From: Puniceibacterium sediminis | GTDB taxonomy: Bacteria > Pseudomonadota > Alphaproteobacteria > Rhodobacterales > Rhodobacteraceae | Assembly (NCBI RefSeq): GCF_900188035.1 | Contig: NZ_FZNN01000004.1 | Coordinates: 124,001 to 188,000 of the forward strand | Length of the DNA: 64,000 bases | Direction: 5' to 3' | Shown here: one piece after another, positions 1 to 10,040 of the stretch | How the letters are laid out: each line of letters begins with the position of its first letter | How positions within the stretch are numbered: the first letter of the stretch is position 1 | The notes under the pieces: generated by a model | Database searches by the model: none | What the model saw: the letters and a program-made list of their open reading frames with translations, nothing else | Told to the model about the DNA's origin: nothing | Program-made: the position numbers and the translations under genes

Positions 1-492
1 AGGCCGCTGATCCGCAATATCCAAATAATAATTGCGCCGCGCGATTCCATAGGCATCCGTCAGATGCGACGGTGCCGCCGCCATAGCAGCGGACGCGGCC
101 CGCACAGTCTGTGGTCCAATCACGCCATCCACCGTTACGATCTGGTCCATTTGTTTCAACAGCCGCTGGAGGATCTTCACTGCATTCGCCCCGGCATTCA
201 CATACATGTCAAAGACTGACGCATGCAGCGCCTCGGGTAACTGTGCGATCCTGGGCCGTAGGAAATAATGATCGACAAAGATTTGAACTGCCTGCGCCCG
301 CGTCAAACTGCGCACGTCAGCTTCGGTCACCCGGCCGTCCCCGGTCAGATCTAAGCCAAGGCTTTGCATCGTGTGGATTGTCACACCAAAATTCGTTGCC
401 CCCCCCGGATCATCTGGGTCATTCACAAAGCCCCCCTCACGGGCAACAATTTCTTCGGCGATCTGACGAATGCTTATGGTGGTGCGCGACAA
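1..492 (-). CDS. GH108-family N-acetylmuramidase (holin-associated type), 3' end cut by window edge
   Basis: Peptidoglycan hydrolase of the glycosyl hydrolase 108 / secretion-activator family. The N-terminal motif IVAREGGFVNDPDDPGGATN holds the catalytic Glu (REGG) and the family's D-PGG-TNFGVT signature. A short DLTGDGRVTEADV segment and a C-terminal 'VDGVIGPQTV' peptidoglycan-binding-like segment follow. The start is taken as TTG at 492, with GGAG 8-10 nt upstream; no in-frame ATG precedes the conserved motif. 164 residues are visible and the frame is still open at position 1. In Rhodobacterales such genes lie beside holins in gene transfer agent or prophage lysis modules, but the neighbour is outside the window. 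The family call is firm; the link to a GTA is inference. Confidence 0.85.
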   Translation of the reverse strand, partial: MSRTTISIRQIAEEIVAREGGFVNDPDDPGGATNFGVTIHTMQSLGLDLTGDGRVTEADVRSLTRAQAVQIFVDHYFLRPRIAQLPEALHASVFDMYVNAGANAVKILQRLLKQMDQIVTVDGVIGPQTVRAASAAMAAAPSHLTDAYGIARRNYYLDIADQRP

Positions 493-625
493 CGGTCGTC
501 TCCTGCTCGATTGAACCTAGGAGCAGAAAGTCTGCCAAATCAGTTAATACCACCTCACACCACCGCTCGGTCTCTCACGCCAAACACAACTTGAACGCAG
601 ATCCAAACAGAAGCTCCAAACAGAA

Positions 626-653
626 ACGCGCGCCCCAGCAAAGGGACGCGCGT
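626..653 (-). terminator. hairpin terminator after the PRC-barrel gene
   Basis: Arms ACGCGCG / CGCGCGT are extended by three G:C pairs past one mismatch, with an AGCAAA-type loop. Read leftward it is followed by a short T-rich run (TTTCTGTTT). It lies about 40 bp past the stop of the leftward PRC-barrel gene. Confidence 0.5.
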
Positions 654-694
654 GACACATACCATGGTCGGAACCCTGGCTATTGGTGGAAAAA

Positions 695-1312
695 TTATTC
701 CCAGAAGGCCTCGTCAACGTCCTTCATGTTTTCCAGCTGCTCTTCGCTGAACCCAACGACGAGCGAAATGCTTGCATCATCGACCGGCACGAGTTTCACG
801 CTGTCCATTTCTAGGAAAACATGTTTGTCGCCAAGCCCAAGGAAGCCGCCGATTTCGGCAACAACGCCTTGAATTTTGCCGTCGGAAGAAAGCACGATGT
901 CTTCGATTTCGCCGATCTTGTCCCAATCTTCACCCACGCTGTCGTAGGTGACGGTCTGGAATTCGGCAACGCCGTCCTGGGAGTTGGCGGAATAGATCGT
1001 TCCACCAAGAATATCGCGTGCGCGGATCATGTTGGTGTCATTTTCCGTCATGCCGTCAACAGCACTGGCCGTGGACGTCGCCGCGTCATCGATAGCGCGG
1101 GCCGCGTCGTCGGCAGCATTCTGTGTCGCAACAGCTGCGTTCTCTGCAGCATTTTCGGTCGCTTGGGCGGCGTTTTCACCAGCATTCTCGAGGTTCTCGC
1201 CTGCGTTCTCCAGGTTCTGCTCCATTTTGGCGCCATTGGAGTGGCTTTCCGCATATGCGGTACCTGCAGCCAGGGTCAGGGCAAGAGCGGTAGTTGTGAT
1301 CAGACGTGTCAT
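695..1312 (-). CDS. PRC-barrel domain protein with signal peptide
   Basis: A 205-residue exported protein. ATG at 1312 is preceded by AAGGA and begins a clear signal peptide (MTRLITTTALALTLAAGTAYA, cleavage before ESH). An Ala/Asn/Glu-rich stretch of degenerate ENLENAGEN / ATENAAENAA repeats follows (about residues 30-75), probably a helical linker. The C-terminal half is a PRC-barrel (ARDILGGTIYS ... VGEIEDIVLSSDGKIQGVV). PRC-barrel proteins with signal peptides are common in alphaproteobacteria and are often induced by envelope or desiccation stress; the exact role here is unknown. Confidence 0.85.
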   Translation of the reverse strand: MTRLITTTALALTLAAGTAYAESHSNGAKMEQNLENAGENLENAGENAAQATENAAENAAVATQNAADDAARAIDDAATSTASAVDGMTENDTNMIRARDILGGTIYSANSQDGVAEFQTVTYDSVGEDWDKIGEIEDIVLSSDGKIQGVVAEIGGFLGLGDKHVFLEMDSVKLVPVDDASISLVVGFSEEQLENMKDVDEAFWE

Positions 1313-1463
1313 TTTCGTTCCTTTGCAAACTGCTTCAAAGTTGTGCAAAGGAAACCAACATCCCCGATTTCCGTTCCCGAGATATCGCATTTTTATTTCG
1401 AAAATCGCAGGGAACTTCCAGCCGTTCTGACGCGTTCGCAAACCCCAGAAACGCCTGGAGATA

Positions 1464-3044
1464 TCAGCGATATAGCCTTACGTATTCAACCAGTTGCCGG
1501 GTCGACCCATCCTTTCCTTCGGATGACACCTCGCCAGTCACGACCGGCCCAAGTGAGGTCGCAAGCTCCTTGCCCAACTCCACGCCCCACTGGTCATAGG
1601 AATTGATGCCCAGAATGACGCCCTCGACAAAAACACGGTGTTCGTAAAGAGCTATGATCCGCCCTAACAGCTCTGGCGTTAGCTGAGGATAGACAAGCGT
1701 GGTGGACGGACGATCACCGGGGAATACCCGATGCGCCGCCTGCCGTTCCAACTCATCGCCTTCCAACCCCTTGGCACGCATCAAATCACGCGCCTCCTCA
1801 AACGAACGACCGCGCATCAGCGCCTCGGACTGGGCCAGACAATTGGCCACAAGCAGATCCTGATGCTGGCGAAGATCCTCTTCGTGGCCCGCCGCACCAA
1901 CCAGAAATTCACAAGGCACGGTACGGGTGCCCTGGTGGATCAACTGGTAAAACGCGTGTTGCCCGTTGGTGCCCGGTTCGCCCCAGACGACCGGGCCCGA
2001 ATTGACCTTCAGGGCTTTGCCATCCATCGACACGCCCTTGCCATTGCTCTCCATCTCCAGCTGCTGGAGATAGGCCGGCAGGCGCGACAAACGGTTATCA
2101 TAGGGCAGCACCGCGCGTGTCGCGTGGCCCAGAACCTGATTGTGGAACATCCCGACCAAGGCCAACAACACCGGCATATTCTCATGCAATGGTGCTGCAC
2201 AGAAATGACGGTCCATCTCTTGTGCGCCACGCAGGAAAGCCTTGAAGGCATCTGCGCCAATGGCAACCATCAGGGACAGCCCGATCGGCCCCCAAACGGA
2301 ATAGCGTCCGCCGACCCAATCCTCAAACCCCAGTACCCTGTCGCCCGGAATGCCCCATTCCGCGGCCTTTTTGGCGTTGCTTGAAAGCGCTACGAACCGA
2401 CCCGCATCTGATACGCCATGATGCGCAAGCCAGGCCTTGGCAGTGCCTGCGTTTGTCATCGTCTCGATTGTTGTGAAGGTCTTTGATGCGACGATAAAGG
2501 CGGTCGTTGACGGATCGCACTGGCGCAGCACGTCCGAAATATCGGCTCCATCGACATTGGAAACAAAATGGCAGCGCGGTCCGTCATGATAGGGTGACAA
2601 CGCGATCGTCGCCATCTTCGGGCCCAAATCCGACCCGCCGATGCCGATGTTCACGACGTCCGTAATGTCCGAATTTCGGATGTCATTTGCCACGGCCGTC
2701 ATCCGCTTTAGGCCGTCGAACACCCCGGGCATGACGTCCTGACCATCGACCAGCACCGGTTCGCCATCAAGATTGCGCAGCGCGGTGTGAAGGACCGCAC
2801 GGCCCTCGGTCTCGTTGATCTTGGCACCTGAAAACATCTCGTCTCGGCGCGTCTCGACGCCGGTATTCTGAGCGATTTTCAGCAGTGCGGCCAGAATTTG
2901 ATCATCGAGCTGCGTCTTGGAATAGTCGAACAGCATCCCCAGCGCACTCAAGCTGAATTCGCCCGCGCGGTTGGCATTCTCGAACAGATCCAGGATTCGG
3001 CGGTTCCCGATCCTGTCTGCCAGTAGCTTTACGTCGTCCCACAT
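1464..3044 (-). CDS. pgi: glucose-6-phosphate isomerase
   Basis: Interconverts glucose-6-phosphate and fructose-6-phosphate in the cytoplasm. The 526 residues are a full-length SIS-fold PGI. The GIGGSDLGP phosphosugar loop lies near residue 130, the [20 protein letters not shown] signature near 315, and [14 protein letters not shown] with the catalytic His near 355. It is the last gene of the zwf-pgl-pgi operon, starting 5 bp after the pgl stop, so it is probably co-transcribed and controlled from the zwf promoter. In an Entner-Doudoroff organism it mainly recycles fructose-6-phosphate back into glucose-6-phosphate. Confidence 0.97.
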   Translation of the reverse strand: MWDDVKLLADRIGNRRILDLFENANRAGEFSLSALGMLFDYSKTQLDDQILAALLKIAQNTGVETRRDEMFSGAKINETEGRAVLHTALRNLDGEPVLVDGQDVMPGVFDGLKRMTAVANDIRNSDITDVVNIGIGGSDLGPKMATIALSPYHDGPRCHFVSNVDGADISDVLRQCDPSTTAFIVASKTFTTIETMTNAGTAKAWLAHHGVSDAGRFVALSSNAKKAAEWGIPGDRVLGFEDWVGGRYSVWGPIGLSLMVAIGADAFKAFLRGAQEMDRHFCAAPLHENMPVLLALVGMFHNQVLGHATRAVLPYDNRLSRLPAYLQQLEMESNGKGVSMDGKALKVNSGPVVWGEPGTNGQHAFYQLIHQGTRTVPCEFLVGAAGHEEDLRQHQDLLVANCLAQSEALMRGRSFEEARDLMRAKGLEGDELERQAAHRVFPGDRPSTTLVYPQLTPELLGRIIALYEHRVFVEGVILGINSYDQWGVELGKELATSLGPVVTGEVSSEGKDGSTRQLVEYVRLYR

Positions 3045-3048
3045 GTGG

Positions 3049-3726
3049 TCACTCCGCCCAATGTACTATTGCGCCGTCCAGAACCGCCCCGATGGGTGCC
3101 TCAAGCGGTGTCAAGATTTTGGATCGTTCCAAAGCATCGCGTTTCTCTTGCCCGTAGATCAACACATGCTTGCGCATCGCTCCGTTGAGCACTTCGGCGG
3201 AAAGAGTGACCCTCGGCTCTGGTGCGCCGGGCGCGCGCATCGGAAGCAGCAGCGGCGCGCCGGGGGCCAGCGCCTGAACGAGCAGATCAGCCCCGGGAAA
3301 GATTGAGGCAGTGTGCATATCCGCCCCCATGCCCAACAACACGACATCCAGAGGAAGACTGGGTCGAAGCATTTCGGCAAGTTCGTCGATACGTTCTTCC
3401 GGCTCCTTGCAGGGTAGATACATTGGCAGCAATTGGGCGGCTGCCGCCTTTTCCACCAGCAGCCGCTCCCGTAGCAACCGGGTATTGGACCGCGCGCTAT
3501 CGTCGGGTACCCATCGTTCGTCGGTCAGCAGCACATCGACTCGTGACCAGGCTATATCTACAGCGCAGAGGTCATCGAATACAGGTCCCGGGGATGTGCC
3601 GCCGGGCACGGCAAAGGCCACACGATCACCCTGGGCCAATGCTGCGCGCAGGTCACCAGCCAGTTGATTGGCCAGATCCATGGCCAGGATTTCCCTGTCC
3701 GGATATTCCAGCAGAGTAAAACTCAT
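3049..3726 (-). CDS. pgl: 6-phosphogluconolactonase
   Basis: Hydrolyses 6-phosphogluconolactone, the product of Zwf, to 6-phosphogluconate. The 225-residue glucosamine-6-phosphate-isomerase-fold protein shows the family motifs VPGGTSPGP (about residue 38) and [16 protein letters not shown] (about 70). The start is ATG at 3726, which overlaps the zwf stop by 4 bp (ATGA), pointing to translational coupling. A longer in-frame start at 3744 would lie deeper inside zwf and is less likely. It sits between zwf and pgi, the usual Rhodobacterales order. Confidence 0.95.
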   Translation of the reverse strand: MSFTLLEYPDREILAMDLANQLAGDLRAALAQGDRVAFAVPGGTSPGPVFDDLCAVDIAWSRVDVLLTDERWVPDDSARSNTRLLRERLLVEKAAAAQLLPMYLPCKEPEERIDELAEMLRPSLPLDVVLLGMGADMHTASIFPGADLLVQALAPGAPLLLPMRAPGAPEPRVTLSAEVLNGAMRKHVLIYGQEKRDALERSKILTPLEAPIGAVLDGAIVHWAE

Positions 3727-5177
3727 CCCTTTAGCTCCCGCCAACGCCGCCCGTCCCGATGCATCAGCATCAGCGAATCTTCAGGACCCGAGCCACCCTG
3801 ATCATATGGTTTCGGTACATCGCTGCGCGCGGTCCAGCCGGCGATGATCGGATCGGTCCATGCCCAGGCGGCCTCGACTTCGTCACCGCGCATGAACAAG
3901 GTCTGGTTGCCCCGGATCACATCCATGATCAGTCTCTCATAAGCCTCTGTCGCCTGCTCGGCCTCCGGTCCCAGCGCATCGGCAAAAGTCATGTCCAGCG
4001 GCACATCCACAAGACGCATGCCGCCCGGCCCCGGTTCTTTGATCGTCACGTCCAGGGTCATGCCCTCATTCGGCTGCAATCGGATTGCTAGAACGTTCCT
4101 ATGGCGACCCGCGTCAGCGCCGAATATCGAATGCGGTGCGTCCTTGAACACCACCACAATTTCGGATGTGCGCGCCTTCAGCTTTTTCCCGGTACGCAAA
4201 TAGAACGGCGTGCCAGCCCACCGCCAGTTCGAAATATGCAGCTTCAGCGCCAGGAAACTCTCGGTGAAGGAACGTGGGTTTTCCACATCCTGCCGATATC
4301 CTGGCGCATCCTTGGATTTGTCATACTGGCCGCGAACGATATGGTATGGCTCGACTGGCTCCAGTGCGCGAATAACTTTGAGTTTTTCGTCGCGCACCGC
4401 GTCAGGTTCAAATTTGGCCGGCGGCTCCATGGCGATAAGGCACAGCAACTGCATAAGGTGGTTCTGCACCATATCCCGCATCGCGCCCGAAGCGTCGTAA
4501 TAGCTTCCGCGACCGCCCACGCCGACGGTCTCGGCAACGGTGATCTGGATGTGATCCACATATTGCGCATTCCATAAGGGTTCGAAAAGAACGTTCCCAA
4601 AGCGAACGGCCATCAGGTTCTGGACGGTCTCCTTGCCCAGATAGTGATCAATCCGGTAAATTTGATGCTCGTCGAAATGCTTGGCGAGCGTGGCGTTTAG
4701 CTCCCTGGCTGAATCCAAGTCCTTGCCAAAGGGTTTTTCGACCACAATCCGGCTTTCATCCCCTGCAAGGCCGTGCAGATGCAACCTCTCCGCGATATCT
4801 CCGAACAGCGACGGCGCAACCGAAAAGTAAAATGCGTGTACCAGATCCTCCCGCACTTTGCTCTTGAGTTCTTCCCAGCCTGCTTCACCCTTGGCATCAA
4901 TGGCGACATAACACACCCGTTCGAGAAAGCCTTCAACCTGGGCAGCGTCCTCAGATAGCGGCCCGGCGAATTCGTGGATCGCCTCAGCGACGAATTCGCG
5001 ATAACCGCTATCATCCATCTCGGACCGTGCAGCACCCACTATCTGTGCTTCGGGCGGCATCTGCCCGGCACAGAAGCGACGGAACAGGCCAGGAAGAATC
5101 TTGCGCCGGGCCAGATCGCCGGTGCCACCAAAAATAACGAGGTCGAAAGAATCGACCGGAATTACACGCGAAACCAT
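3723..5177 (-). CDS. zwf: glucose-6-phosphate 1-dehydrogenase
   Basis: First enzyme of the oxidative pentose phosphate and Entner-Doudoroff routes, oxidising glucose-6-phosphate with NAD(P)+. The dinucleotide motif GGTGDLARRKILPGLF is near residue 12 and the catalytic signature RIDHYLGKE near 174. I chose ATG at 5177 (484 residues, GGAG about 10 nt upstream) over an in-frame GTG at 5213 that lacks a ribosome site. It is the first gene of zwf-pgl-pgi. A perfect palindrome 63 bp upstream is a likely operator. Confidence 0.96.
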   Translation of the reverse strand: MVSRVIPVDSFDLVIFGGTGDLARRKILPGLFRRFCAGQMPPEAQIVGAARSEMDDSGYREFVAEAIHEFAGPLSEDAAQVEGFLERVCYVAIDAKGEAGWEELKSKVREDLVHAFYFSVAPSLFGDIAERLHLHGLAGDESRIVVEKPFGKDLDSARELNATLAKHFDEHQIYRIDHYLGKETVQNLMAVRFGNVLFEPLWNAQYVDHIQITVAETVGVGGRGSYYDASGAMRDMVQNHLMQLLCLIAMEPPAKFEPDAVRDEKLKVIRALEPVEPYHIVRGQYDKSKDAPGYRQDVENPRSFTESFLALKLHISNWRWAGTPFYLRTGKKLKARTSEIVVVFKDAPHSIFGADAGRHRNVLAIRLQPNEGMTLDVTIKEPGPGGMRLVDVPLDMTFADALGPEAEQATEAYERLIMDVIRGNQTLFMRGDEVEAAWAWTDPIIAGWTARSDVPKPYDQGGSGPEDSLMLMHRDGRRWRELKG

Positions 5178-5239
5178 GACAGGTTTGCTCCGTTCTTGTC
5201 TCTTGAGCGCCACGGGTATCTAGGGTGAACAGCTCGTGC

Positions 5240-5251
5240 GTTAGCGCTAAC
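5240..5251. promoter_or_regulatory. 12-bp palindromic operator upstream of zwf
   Basis: GTTAGCGCTAAC is a perfect palindrome with the central CG typical of LacI-family operators. On the zwf strand it lies just downstream of a plausible TTTCAG / ATATCA promoter (17-bp spacer), a position suited to repression. A copy with one mismatch lies before eno. A CceR-type central-carbon regulator is the obvious candidate, but that assignment is inference. Confidence 0.6.
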
Positions 5252-5577
5252 TTGATATGTTTACCGCAGCTTTTTCTGAAAGTCTAACATTCACTGCAGC
5301 CACTACAATGCCCTCTGAAGGAGCGACTGAACAGGACCTTAAGACAGCGAAGGCACAAAGCATTCGCATACAACGTCAAAATCCAAGGCATTTTCCGCCA
5401 GCGACAGAATTTCACATCAATTAAACAGTCCGCGAGCCCGCGGTTATAAGCATGCCCCATCAGTTTCTTTTCCTATTTGTGCCCCTTTTTGTGACGCGTA
5501 CAGTGCTGAGACGGGGCCTCCTAGATTGCCAATCCCCTTGAACGCCAGACAGTGCCATGCGACGAGGGTGATAAAAA
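5252..5577. other. intergenic region between zwf and the nucleoside hydrolase gene
   Basis: About 330 bp, visibly more AT-rich than the flanking genes. It must carry the zwf promoter on its left side and a rightward promoter for the hydrolase gene. I see a short CCGCG/CGCGG inverted repeat near 5430-5445 but no terminator, RNA gene or convincing reading frame. Confidence 0.5.
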
Positions 5578-5589
5578 ATGGAGGCATGC

Positions 5590-6531
5590 ATGGCACCCCG
5601 CAAAATAATCATCGACACTGATCCGGGTCAGGATGACGCAGTCGCCATACTTCTAGCGTTTGCTTCGCCTGAACAAATTGAAGTGCTGGGCATCACCGCC
5701 GTGGCAGGAAATGTGCCACTTACTTTGACGCAAAAAAATAGCCGGATCGTCTGTGAACTGGCTGGTAGGCCTGAAACCTTGGTTTTTGCCGGATGCGACA
5801 CACCACTAAAACGCAAACTCGTCACAGCTGAACACGTGCACGGCAAGACTGGCTTGGACGGACCATCCCTGCCCGAACCCACCATGGCACTGCAGGACCA
5901 GCACGCCGTCGACTTCATAATCGAGACACTGCGCAGGAACGATCCAAAAACCGTCACGCTCTGCCCTCTTGGGCCGCTGACAAACATTGCGACCGCGCTT
6001 CAAAAAGCGCCGGACATCGCAGAGCGGATTCAAGAAATCGTCCTCATGGGCGGTGCCTATTTCGAGGTCGGAAATATAACTCCAGCAGCAGAATTCAACA
6101 TTTACGTCGATCCCGACGCCGCAGCGCTGGTCTTTGCCTGCGGCGCACCAATCACCGTCATGCCGCTGGACGTGACCCATCACGCACTGGTCACCGCCAA
6201 GCGCAACGCTGCATTCCGTGCCCTGAACACGCCGGTCGGCGAAGCCGTCGCCCAGATGACCGAGTTCTTCGAACGGTTTGATCGGGAAAAATACGGCTCC
6301 GACGGCGCCCCGTTGCATGATCCCTGCGTGATTGCCTATCTGATTCAACCCGATCTTTTCACCGGTCGCCATATCAACGTCGAGATCGAGACTGTTTCCG
6401 ACCTGACCCTTGGCATGACAGTCGCCGACTGGTGGAAGGTCTCGGGCCGTCAACCCAATGCGACGTTCATGGGTGGCATTGATTCAGAAAGATTTTTTGT
6501 CCTCCTGACCGAAAGACTGGGTCTGCTGTGA
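5590..6531 (+). CDS. inosine-uridine preferring nucleoside hydrolase (IunH/RihA family)
   Basis: Hydrolyses the N-glycosidic bond of ribonucleosides to base plus ribose. The N-terminal DTDPGQDDA cluster binds catalytic Ca2+. NPGN-like 'GAYFEVGNITPAAEFN' is near residue 155 and 'PLHDPCVIAYL' near 238 supplies the His/Asp of the active site. ATG at 5590 has GGAGG five bases upstream; ATG at 5578 in the same frame is possible but has a weaker ribosome site. The next gene overlaps its stop by 4 bp (GTGA), so it is coupled to two GNAT enzymes. Substrate preference cannot be read from the sequence. Confidence 0.93.
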   Translation: MAPRKIIIDTDPGQDDAVAILLAFASPEQIEVLGITAVAGNVPLTLTQKNSRIVCELAGRPETLVFAGCDTPLKRKLVTAEHVHGKTGLDGPSLPEPTMALQDQHAVDFIIETLRRNDPKTVTLCPLGPLTNIATALQKAPDIAERIQEIVLMGGAYFEVGNITPAAEFNIYVDPDAAALVFACGAPITVMPLDVTHHALVTAKRNAAFRALNTPVGEAVAQMTEFFERFDREKYGSDGAPLHDPCVIAYLIQPDLFTGRHINVEIETVSDLTLGMTVADWWKVSGRQPNATFMGGIDSERFFVLLTERLGLL

Positions 6532-6974
6532 AATCTCTGCACCTTGCCACCACGGAAGATGCGCCGAAGCTGTTGCCCCTCGTGGCGGCGCTACACGTCG
6601 ATCTGGGATTCAAGACGGATGCTGCGCATCAGGAACGTTCTATCTTGCCGTTGCTCGAGGGCTCTCCCCATGGCGCGAGTTGGCTAATCGGTCCTCGCCG
6701 TGCGCCAGTGGGTTACATCGTCGTCAGTTTCGGCTGGTCGATTGAATATGGCGGCATGGATGCCATCATTGACGAACTGTACATTCGCCCAGCTGTGCGC
6801 GGGCGTGGCATGGCGGGGGAGGCAATTAATGCGTTGGCACAGGCGTTGAAACAGAGCACGATCAAGGCGCTTCACCTTGAGGTGGATCGTTCCAACGAAG
6901 CCGCGACGAGCCTATACCAGCGCTGTGGTTTCAAGGCGCGCGACAGCTACATGTACATGTCCCGAAAGCTGTGA
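6528..6974 (+). CDS. GNAT-family N-acetyltransferase
   Basis: A 148-residue GNAT domain. The acetyl-CoA loop is VRGRGMAGEAI (about residue 95), after a beta-strand ELYIRPA, with the usual C-terminal LHLEVDRSNEAATSLYQRCGF. It starts at GTG 6528, overlapping the nucleoside hydrolase stop (GTGA). Another GNAT gene follows directly. The substrate is unknown; coupling to nucleoside hydrolase hints at a shared salvage or detoxification role, but this is inference. Confidence 0.88.
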   Translation: MKSLHLATTEDAPKLLPLVAALHVDLGFKTDAAHQERSILPLLEGSPHGASWLIGPRRAPVGYIVVSFGWSIEYGGMDAIIDELYIRPAVRGRGMAGEAINALAQALKQSTIKALHLEVDRSNEAATSLYQRCGFKARDSYMYMSRKL

Positions 6975-7453
6975 TGCGACCCACTCTTGCGCCAGCAGAC
7001 TTTACAGACTGGAACGATCTTCTTGGCCTTATCCATGCGAGTTTTGCTTACATGGACGGAAGGATCGACCCGCCGTCATCTGCACATGCGCTAACCCCCA
7101 AAACATTGCGGCAACGATCCAAAACGGAGCATCTTTACCTCGCGACTCCACCTCTCATCGGATGCGCGTTTTTTGCTGAACAGCCCGGTGCGCTGTATAT
7201 TGGCAAACTTGCGATCGCCTCGGGCGCACAGGGCAAGGGCCTTGGCCGCGCTTTTATCGAACAGGCAGAAATTCTGGCACGCGGCCTTGGTCTGCCCCGT
7301 CTGCGCCTCGAAACCCGGATAGAACTGGTCGGAAATCACGCCGCCTTTGCCGCACTCGGATTTGTCCGTACGGCGGAACGGTCGCATCCCGGATATGATC
7401 GCATCACTTCGATAGTGATGGAAAAACCACTCTCGCAATCCGGCTCTGCATGA
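6974..7453 (+). CDS. GNAT-family N-acetyltransferase
   Basis: A 159-residue GNAT protein with the motif-A loop [16 protein letters not shown] (about residue 85) and [23 protein letters not shown] at 6974 overlaps the preceding stop by one base (TGATG); a GTG at 6971 would give a 4-bp overlap. It is the last gene of the three-gene nucleoside hydrolase-GNAT-GNAT unit. The two GNAT proteins are clearly different in sequence, so this is not a recent tandem duplication. Substrate unknown. Confidence 0.88.
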   Translation: MRPTLAPADFTDWNDLLGLIHASFAYMDGRIDPPSSAHALTPKTLRQRSKTEHLYLATPPLIGCAFFAEQPGALYIGKLAIASGAQGKGLGRAFIEQAEILARGLGLPRLRLETRIELVGNHAAFAALGFVRTAERSHPGYDRITSIVMEKPLSQSGSA

Positions 7454-7466
7454 TTATCTATCAGTC

Positions 7467-8888
7467 ATGACTATACACATCCCCTTTGACAACAGCTACG
7501 CCGCCCTTCCCGAAGGGTTCTATTCACGCACGCTGCCGACTCCGGTGGCGGCCCCATCATTGATCGCGGTGAACCGCGAGCTGGCGGCAATCCTGAAGAT
7601 TGACCTGCCAAAAGACGACACCGAACTTGCACGGACTTTTTCCGGGAATGTCGTTCCAGAGGGAGCCGCGCCGCTGGCTCAGCTCTATGCCGGGCATCAG
7701 TTCGGACAGTTCAACCCGCAACTGGGTGACGGTCGCGCCATCCTGCTGGGCGAAACCATCGGGCAGGACGGCGTACGCCGTGACATCCAGCTCAAAGGCT
7801 CTGGCCCTACTCCCTATTCGCGCCGGGGCGATGGCCGTGCCTGGCTGGGGCCGGTCCTGCGGGAATATGTTGTCTCTGAGGCGATGCACGCCCTTGGTGT
7901 GCCGACCACCCGCGCCCTGGCTGCCGTGCGCACAGGCGAAGATGTCATCCGCGAAACCATGCTGCCCGGTGCCGTACTGACGCGTGTTGCGGCCAGTCAT
8001 ATCCGCGTCGGAACGTTCCAGATTTTTGCCGCCCGCCGCGACGGTGCCGCATTGGAACAGCTTTACGATTACACCGTCCAGCGACATTATCCAGACGCCA
8101 CTGATCCGGGCGATCTGCTGCAAAAGGTCATTGATCGTCAGGCGACGCTGGTTGCACACTGGCTTAGCCTTGGGTTCATCCATGGCGTGATGAACACAGA
8201 CAACTGCACGCTTTCGGGCGAGACGATCGACTATGGCCCCTGCGCTTTCATGGACGCCTACGACCCGCAGACCGTATTTTCATCGATAGACCGGTTCGGG
8301 CGTTACGGATATACGTCGCAGGCAGACATGATCGTCTGGAACATGGCGCAGCTTGCCACTGCGCTCCTCCCGCTGATGCCCGATCCAGAGGCGGCAGTAG
8401 AGCAGTTCACGGAACAGGTTCATGCCATGCCTGCCCTGATCCAATCGGAGTACGAGCGTCGCTTCGCCGCCAAGATCGGCATTTCGGATCCGCGCCCCGG
8501 GGACAAGGAGCTGGTCACCGACCTTTTGACCCGGATGCACGCCAATAGCGCAGATTTCACCAACACGTTCCGGGCCCTGTCTGATGGAACGGCGCGGGAT
8601 CAGTTCACCGACCCCGCCGCTTTTGATGCCTGGGCCACCGGCTGGAAAAGCCGCCTTGGCGACGAACCCGACCCGCAGGCGCTTATGCGGCGCACCAACC
8701 CTGCGGTAATCCCGCGCAACCACCGCATGGAACAGATGATCGCCGCCGCCGTTGCCGGGGATGACGCCCCGTTCCACCGCCTGAATGCGGTTCTGGCGCA
8801 CCCCTTCGCCGACAACCCCGAGGCCGAAGATTTGCGCCGTCCTCCGACCCCGTCCGAAGTGGTTCCGGCGACATTCTGCGGGACGTGA
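7467..8888 (+). CDS. selO: protein adenylyltransferase SelO (YdiU/UPF0061 family)
   Basis: Pseudokinase-fold enzyme that AMPylates protein Ser/Thr/Tyr residues and is linked to redox homeostasis. At 473 residues it has the usual length. Family motifs: [11 protein letters not shown] (about residue 92), [18 protein letters not shown] (about 109), and the metal-binding [17 protein letters not shown] (about 241). It ends in TFCGT, the bacterial Cys version of the conserved C-terminal redox motif in which eukaryotes use selenocysteine. ATG at 7467 lies 13 bp after the GNAT gene. Confidence 0.95.
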   Translation: MTIHIPFDNSYAALPEGFYSRTLPTPVAAPSLIAVNRELAAILKIDLPKDDTELARTFSGNVVPEGAAPLAQLYAGHQFGQFNPQLGDGRAILLGETIGQDGVRRDIQLKGSGPTPYSRRGDGRAWLGPVLREYVVSEAMHALGVPTTRALAAVRTGEDVIRETMLPGAVLTRVAASHIRVGTFQIFAARRDGAALEQLYDYTVQRHYPDATDPGDLLQKVIDRQATLVAHWLSLGFIHGVMNTDNCTLSGETIDYGPCAFMDAYDPQTVFSSIDRFGRYGYTSQADMIVWNMAQLATALLPLMPDPEAAVEQFTEQVHAMPALIQSEYERRFAAKIGISDPRPGDKELVTDLLTRMHANSADFTNTFRALSDGTARDQFTDPAAFDAWATGWKSRLGDEPDPQALMRRTNPAVIPRNHRMEQMIAAAVAGDDAPFHRLNAVLAHPFADNPEAEDLRRPPTPSEVVPATFCGT

Positions 8889-9007
8889 ACCGCTTTTACC
8901 CAACCGCGGTCGGCACCTGGTTTAATTGACCCTTGGCGATCAAAGCGTTGGCGTAACCAACTCCCGTGCTGCATTGTTGGCCGAAAGACTGCTTGCCCGA
9001 GGACCAA

Positions 9008-9955
9008 ATGAACCCGATTTTTGCCTTGGACATCTCGCCCGACGGGCGGTCAACGCCTACATCTGATCTATCCTCGCCCGTGACCAATGGTTACCGATGG
9101 GTGCACTGCGATCTGAGCGATCCCGGTCTGCCCGCGTGGCTCGCGGCTCAGGTGCCTGGACGCGCCAAAGACGCCTTGCTGGAGGCCGAAACCCGTCCGC
9201 GTGCCTTTGCCCATGATGGCGGTCTCATCGTCATCCTGCGTGGGCTCAACCTCAACGTCGGGGAAGACCGTGATGATATGGTCTCCCTGAGGGGCTGGTT
9301 TTCCGAACGGTTGATCGTGACCACCCGGATCCGCCGCATCTTTGCCGCCGAGGATCTGCGCCGAAAAATCGAGGCTAACCATGCGCCGCCCACGCCTGCG
9401 GCCTTTCTTGTCTCGCTGGCCGAGAACCTGACCGACCGGATCGAGGAGAATGGTGTCGCACTCGAAGACCGGCTCGACGATCTTGAGGAAATACTGTTCC
9501 TTGATGATCGGGCCCCGGAGTCCGAAAGTATCCCCGAGTTGCGCCGCGCCACAATCCGTCTGGGCCGCTTTCTTAACCCACAGGCCGCGGCACTGCACGC
9601 CCTTCTGGACACCCGTCTGCCACTGATTGACGCCGCCATGCGCGAGAATCTGGGCGAGATTGCCAACGGCGCACAGCGTGCAGTCGAAGAGTTGAACGCC
9701 GTGCGCGACCGCCTGACCGTCCTGACCGACCATCTGGAATCGCGACAGAACGTGCGCCTGGCGAAAAATTCCTACGCGCTATCGGTGGTGGCGGCGGTGT
9801 TTTTGCCGATGGGGTTCCTGACCGGATTGTTCGGCGTCAACGTGGCGGGTATGCCGGGCACGGACATGCCGCATGCCTTTGCCGTGTTGTCCCTTGGCAC
9901 TGTGGCGATGGGTTTGCTGGTCTGGCTGATCCTGCGATTTTTGCGGCTCTTCTAA
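9008..9955 (+). CDS. CorA-type divalent metal transporter, ZntB-like
   Basis: Membrane transporter of the CorA family. The 315 residues have a long soluble N-terminal half with coiled-coil segments (DRLDDLEEILFLDD region, about residues 155-245) and two C-terminal membrane helices. The first helix runs into LTGLFGVNVAGMPG, the GxN pore signature, and the second ends the protein. Family members move Zn2+, Mg2+ or other cations. The GVN motif and absence of Mg2+-channel hallmarks favour ZntB, but ion specificity is not certain. ATG at 9008 has GAGGA five bases upstream. Confidence 0.88.
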   Translation: MNPIFALDISPDGRSTPTSDLSSPVTNGYRWVHCDLSDPGLPAWLAAQVPGRAKDALLEAETRPRAFAHDGGLIVILRGLNLNVGEDRDDMVSLRGWFSERLIVTTRIRRIFAAEDLRRKIEANHAPPTPAAFLVSLAENLTDRIEENGVALEDRLDDLEEILFLDDRAPESESIPELRRATIRLGRFLNPQAAALHALLDTRLPLIDAAMRENLGEIANGAQRAVEELNAVRDRLTVLTDHLESRQNVRLAKNSYALSVVAAVFLPMGFLTGLFGVNVAGMPGTDMPHAFAVLSLGTVAMGLLVWLILRFLRLF

Positions 9956-10040
9956 AGGGGGCCGGTTTTCCCTGTCACAGGGTCACATTTGTGGCATGCT
10001 GCCCGACAAAAGGATAATTATTCTAGGGAGGAATAAACGC

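Noticed and set aside
5452-5541. 29-codon hydrophobic frame before the nucleoside hydrolase gene
   Set aside because: No ribosome site and no coupling to a neighbour.
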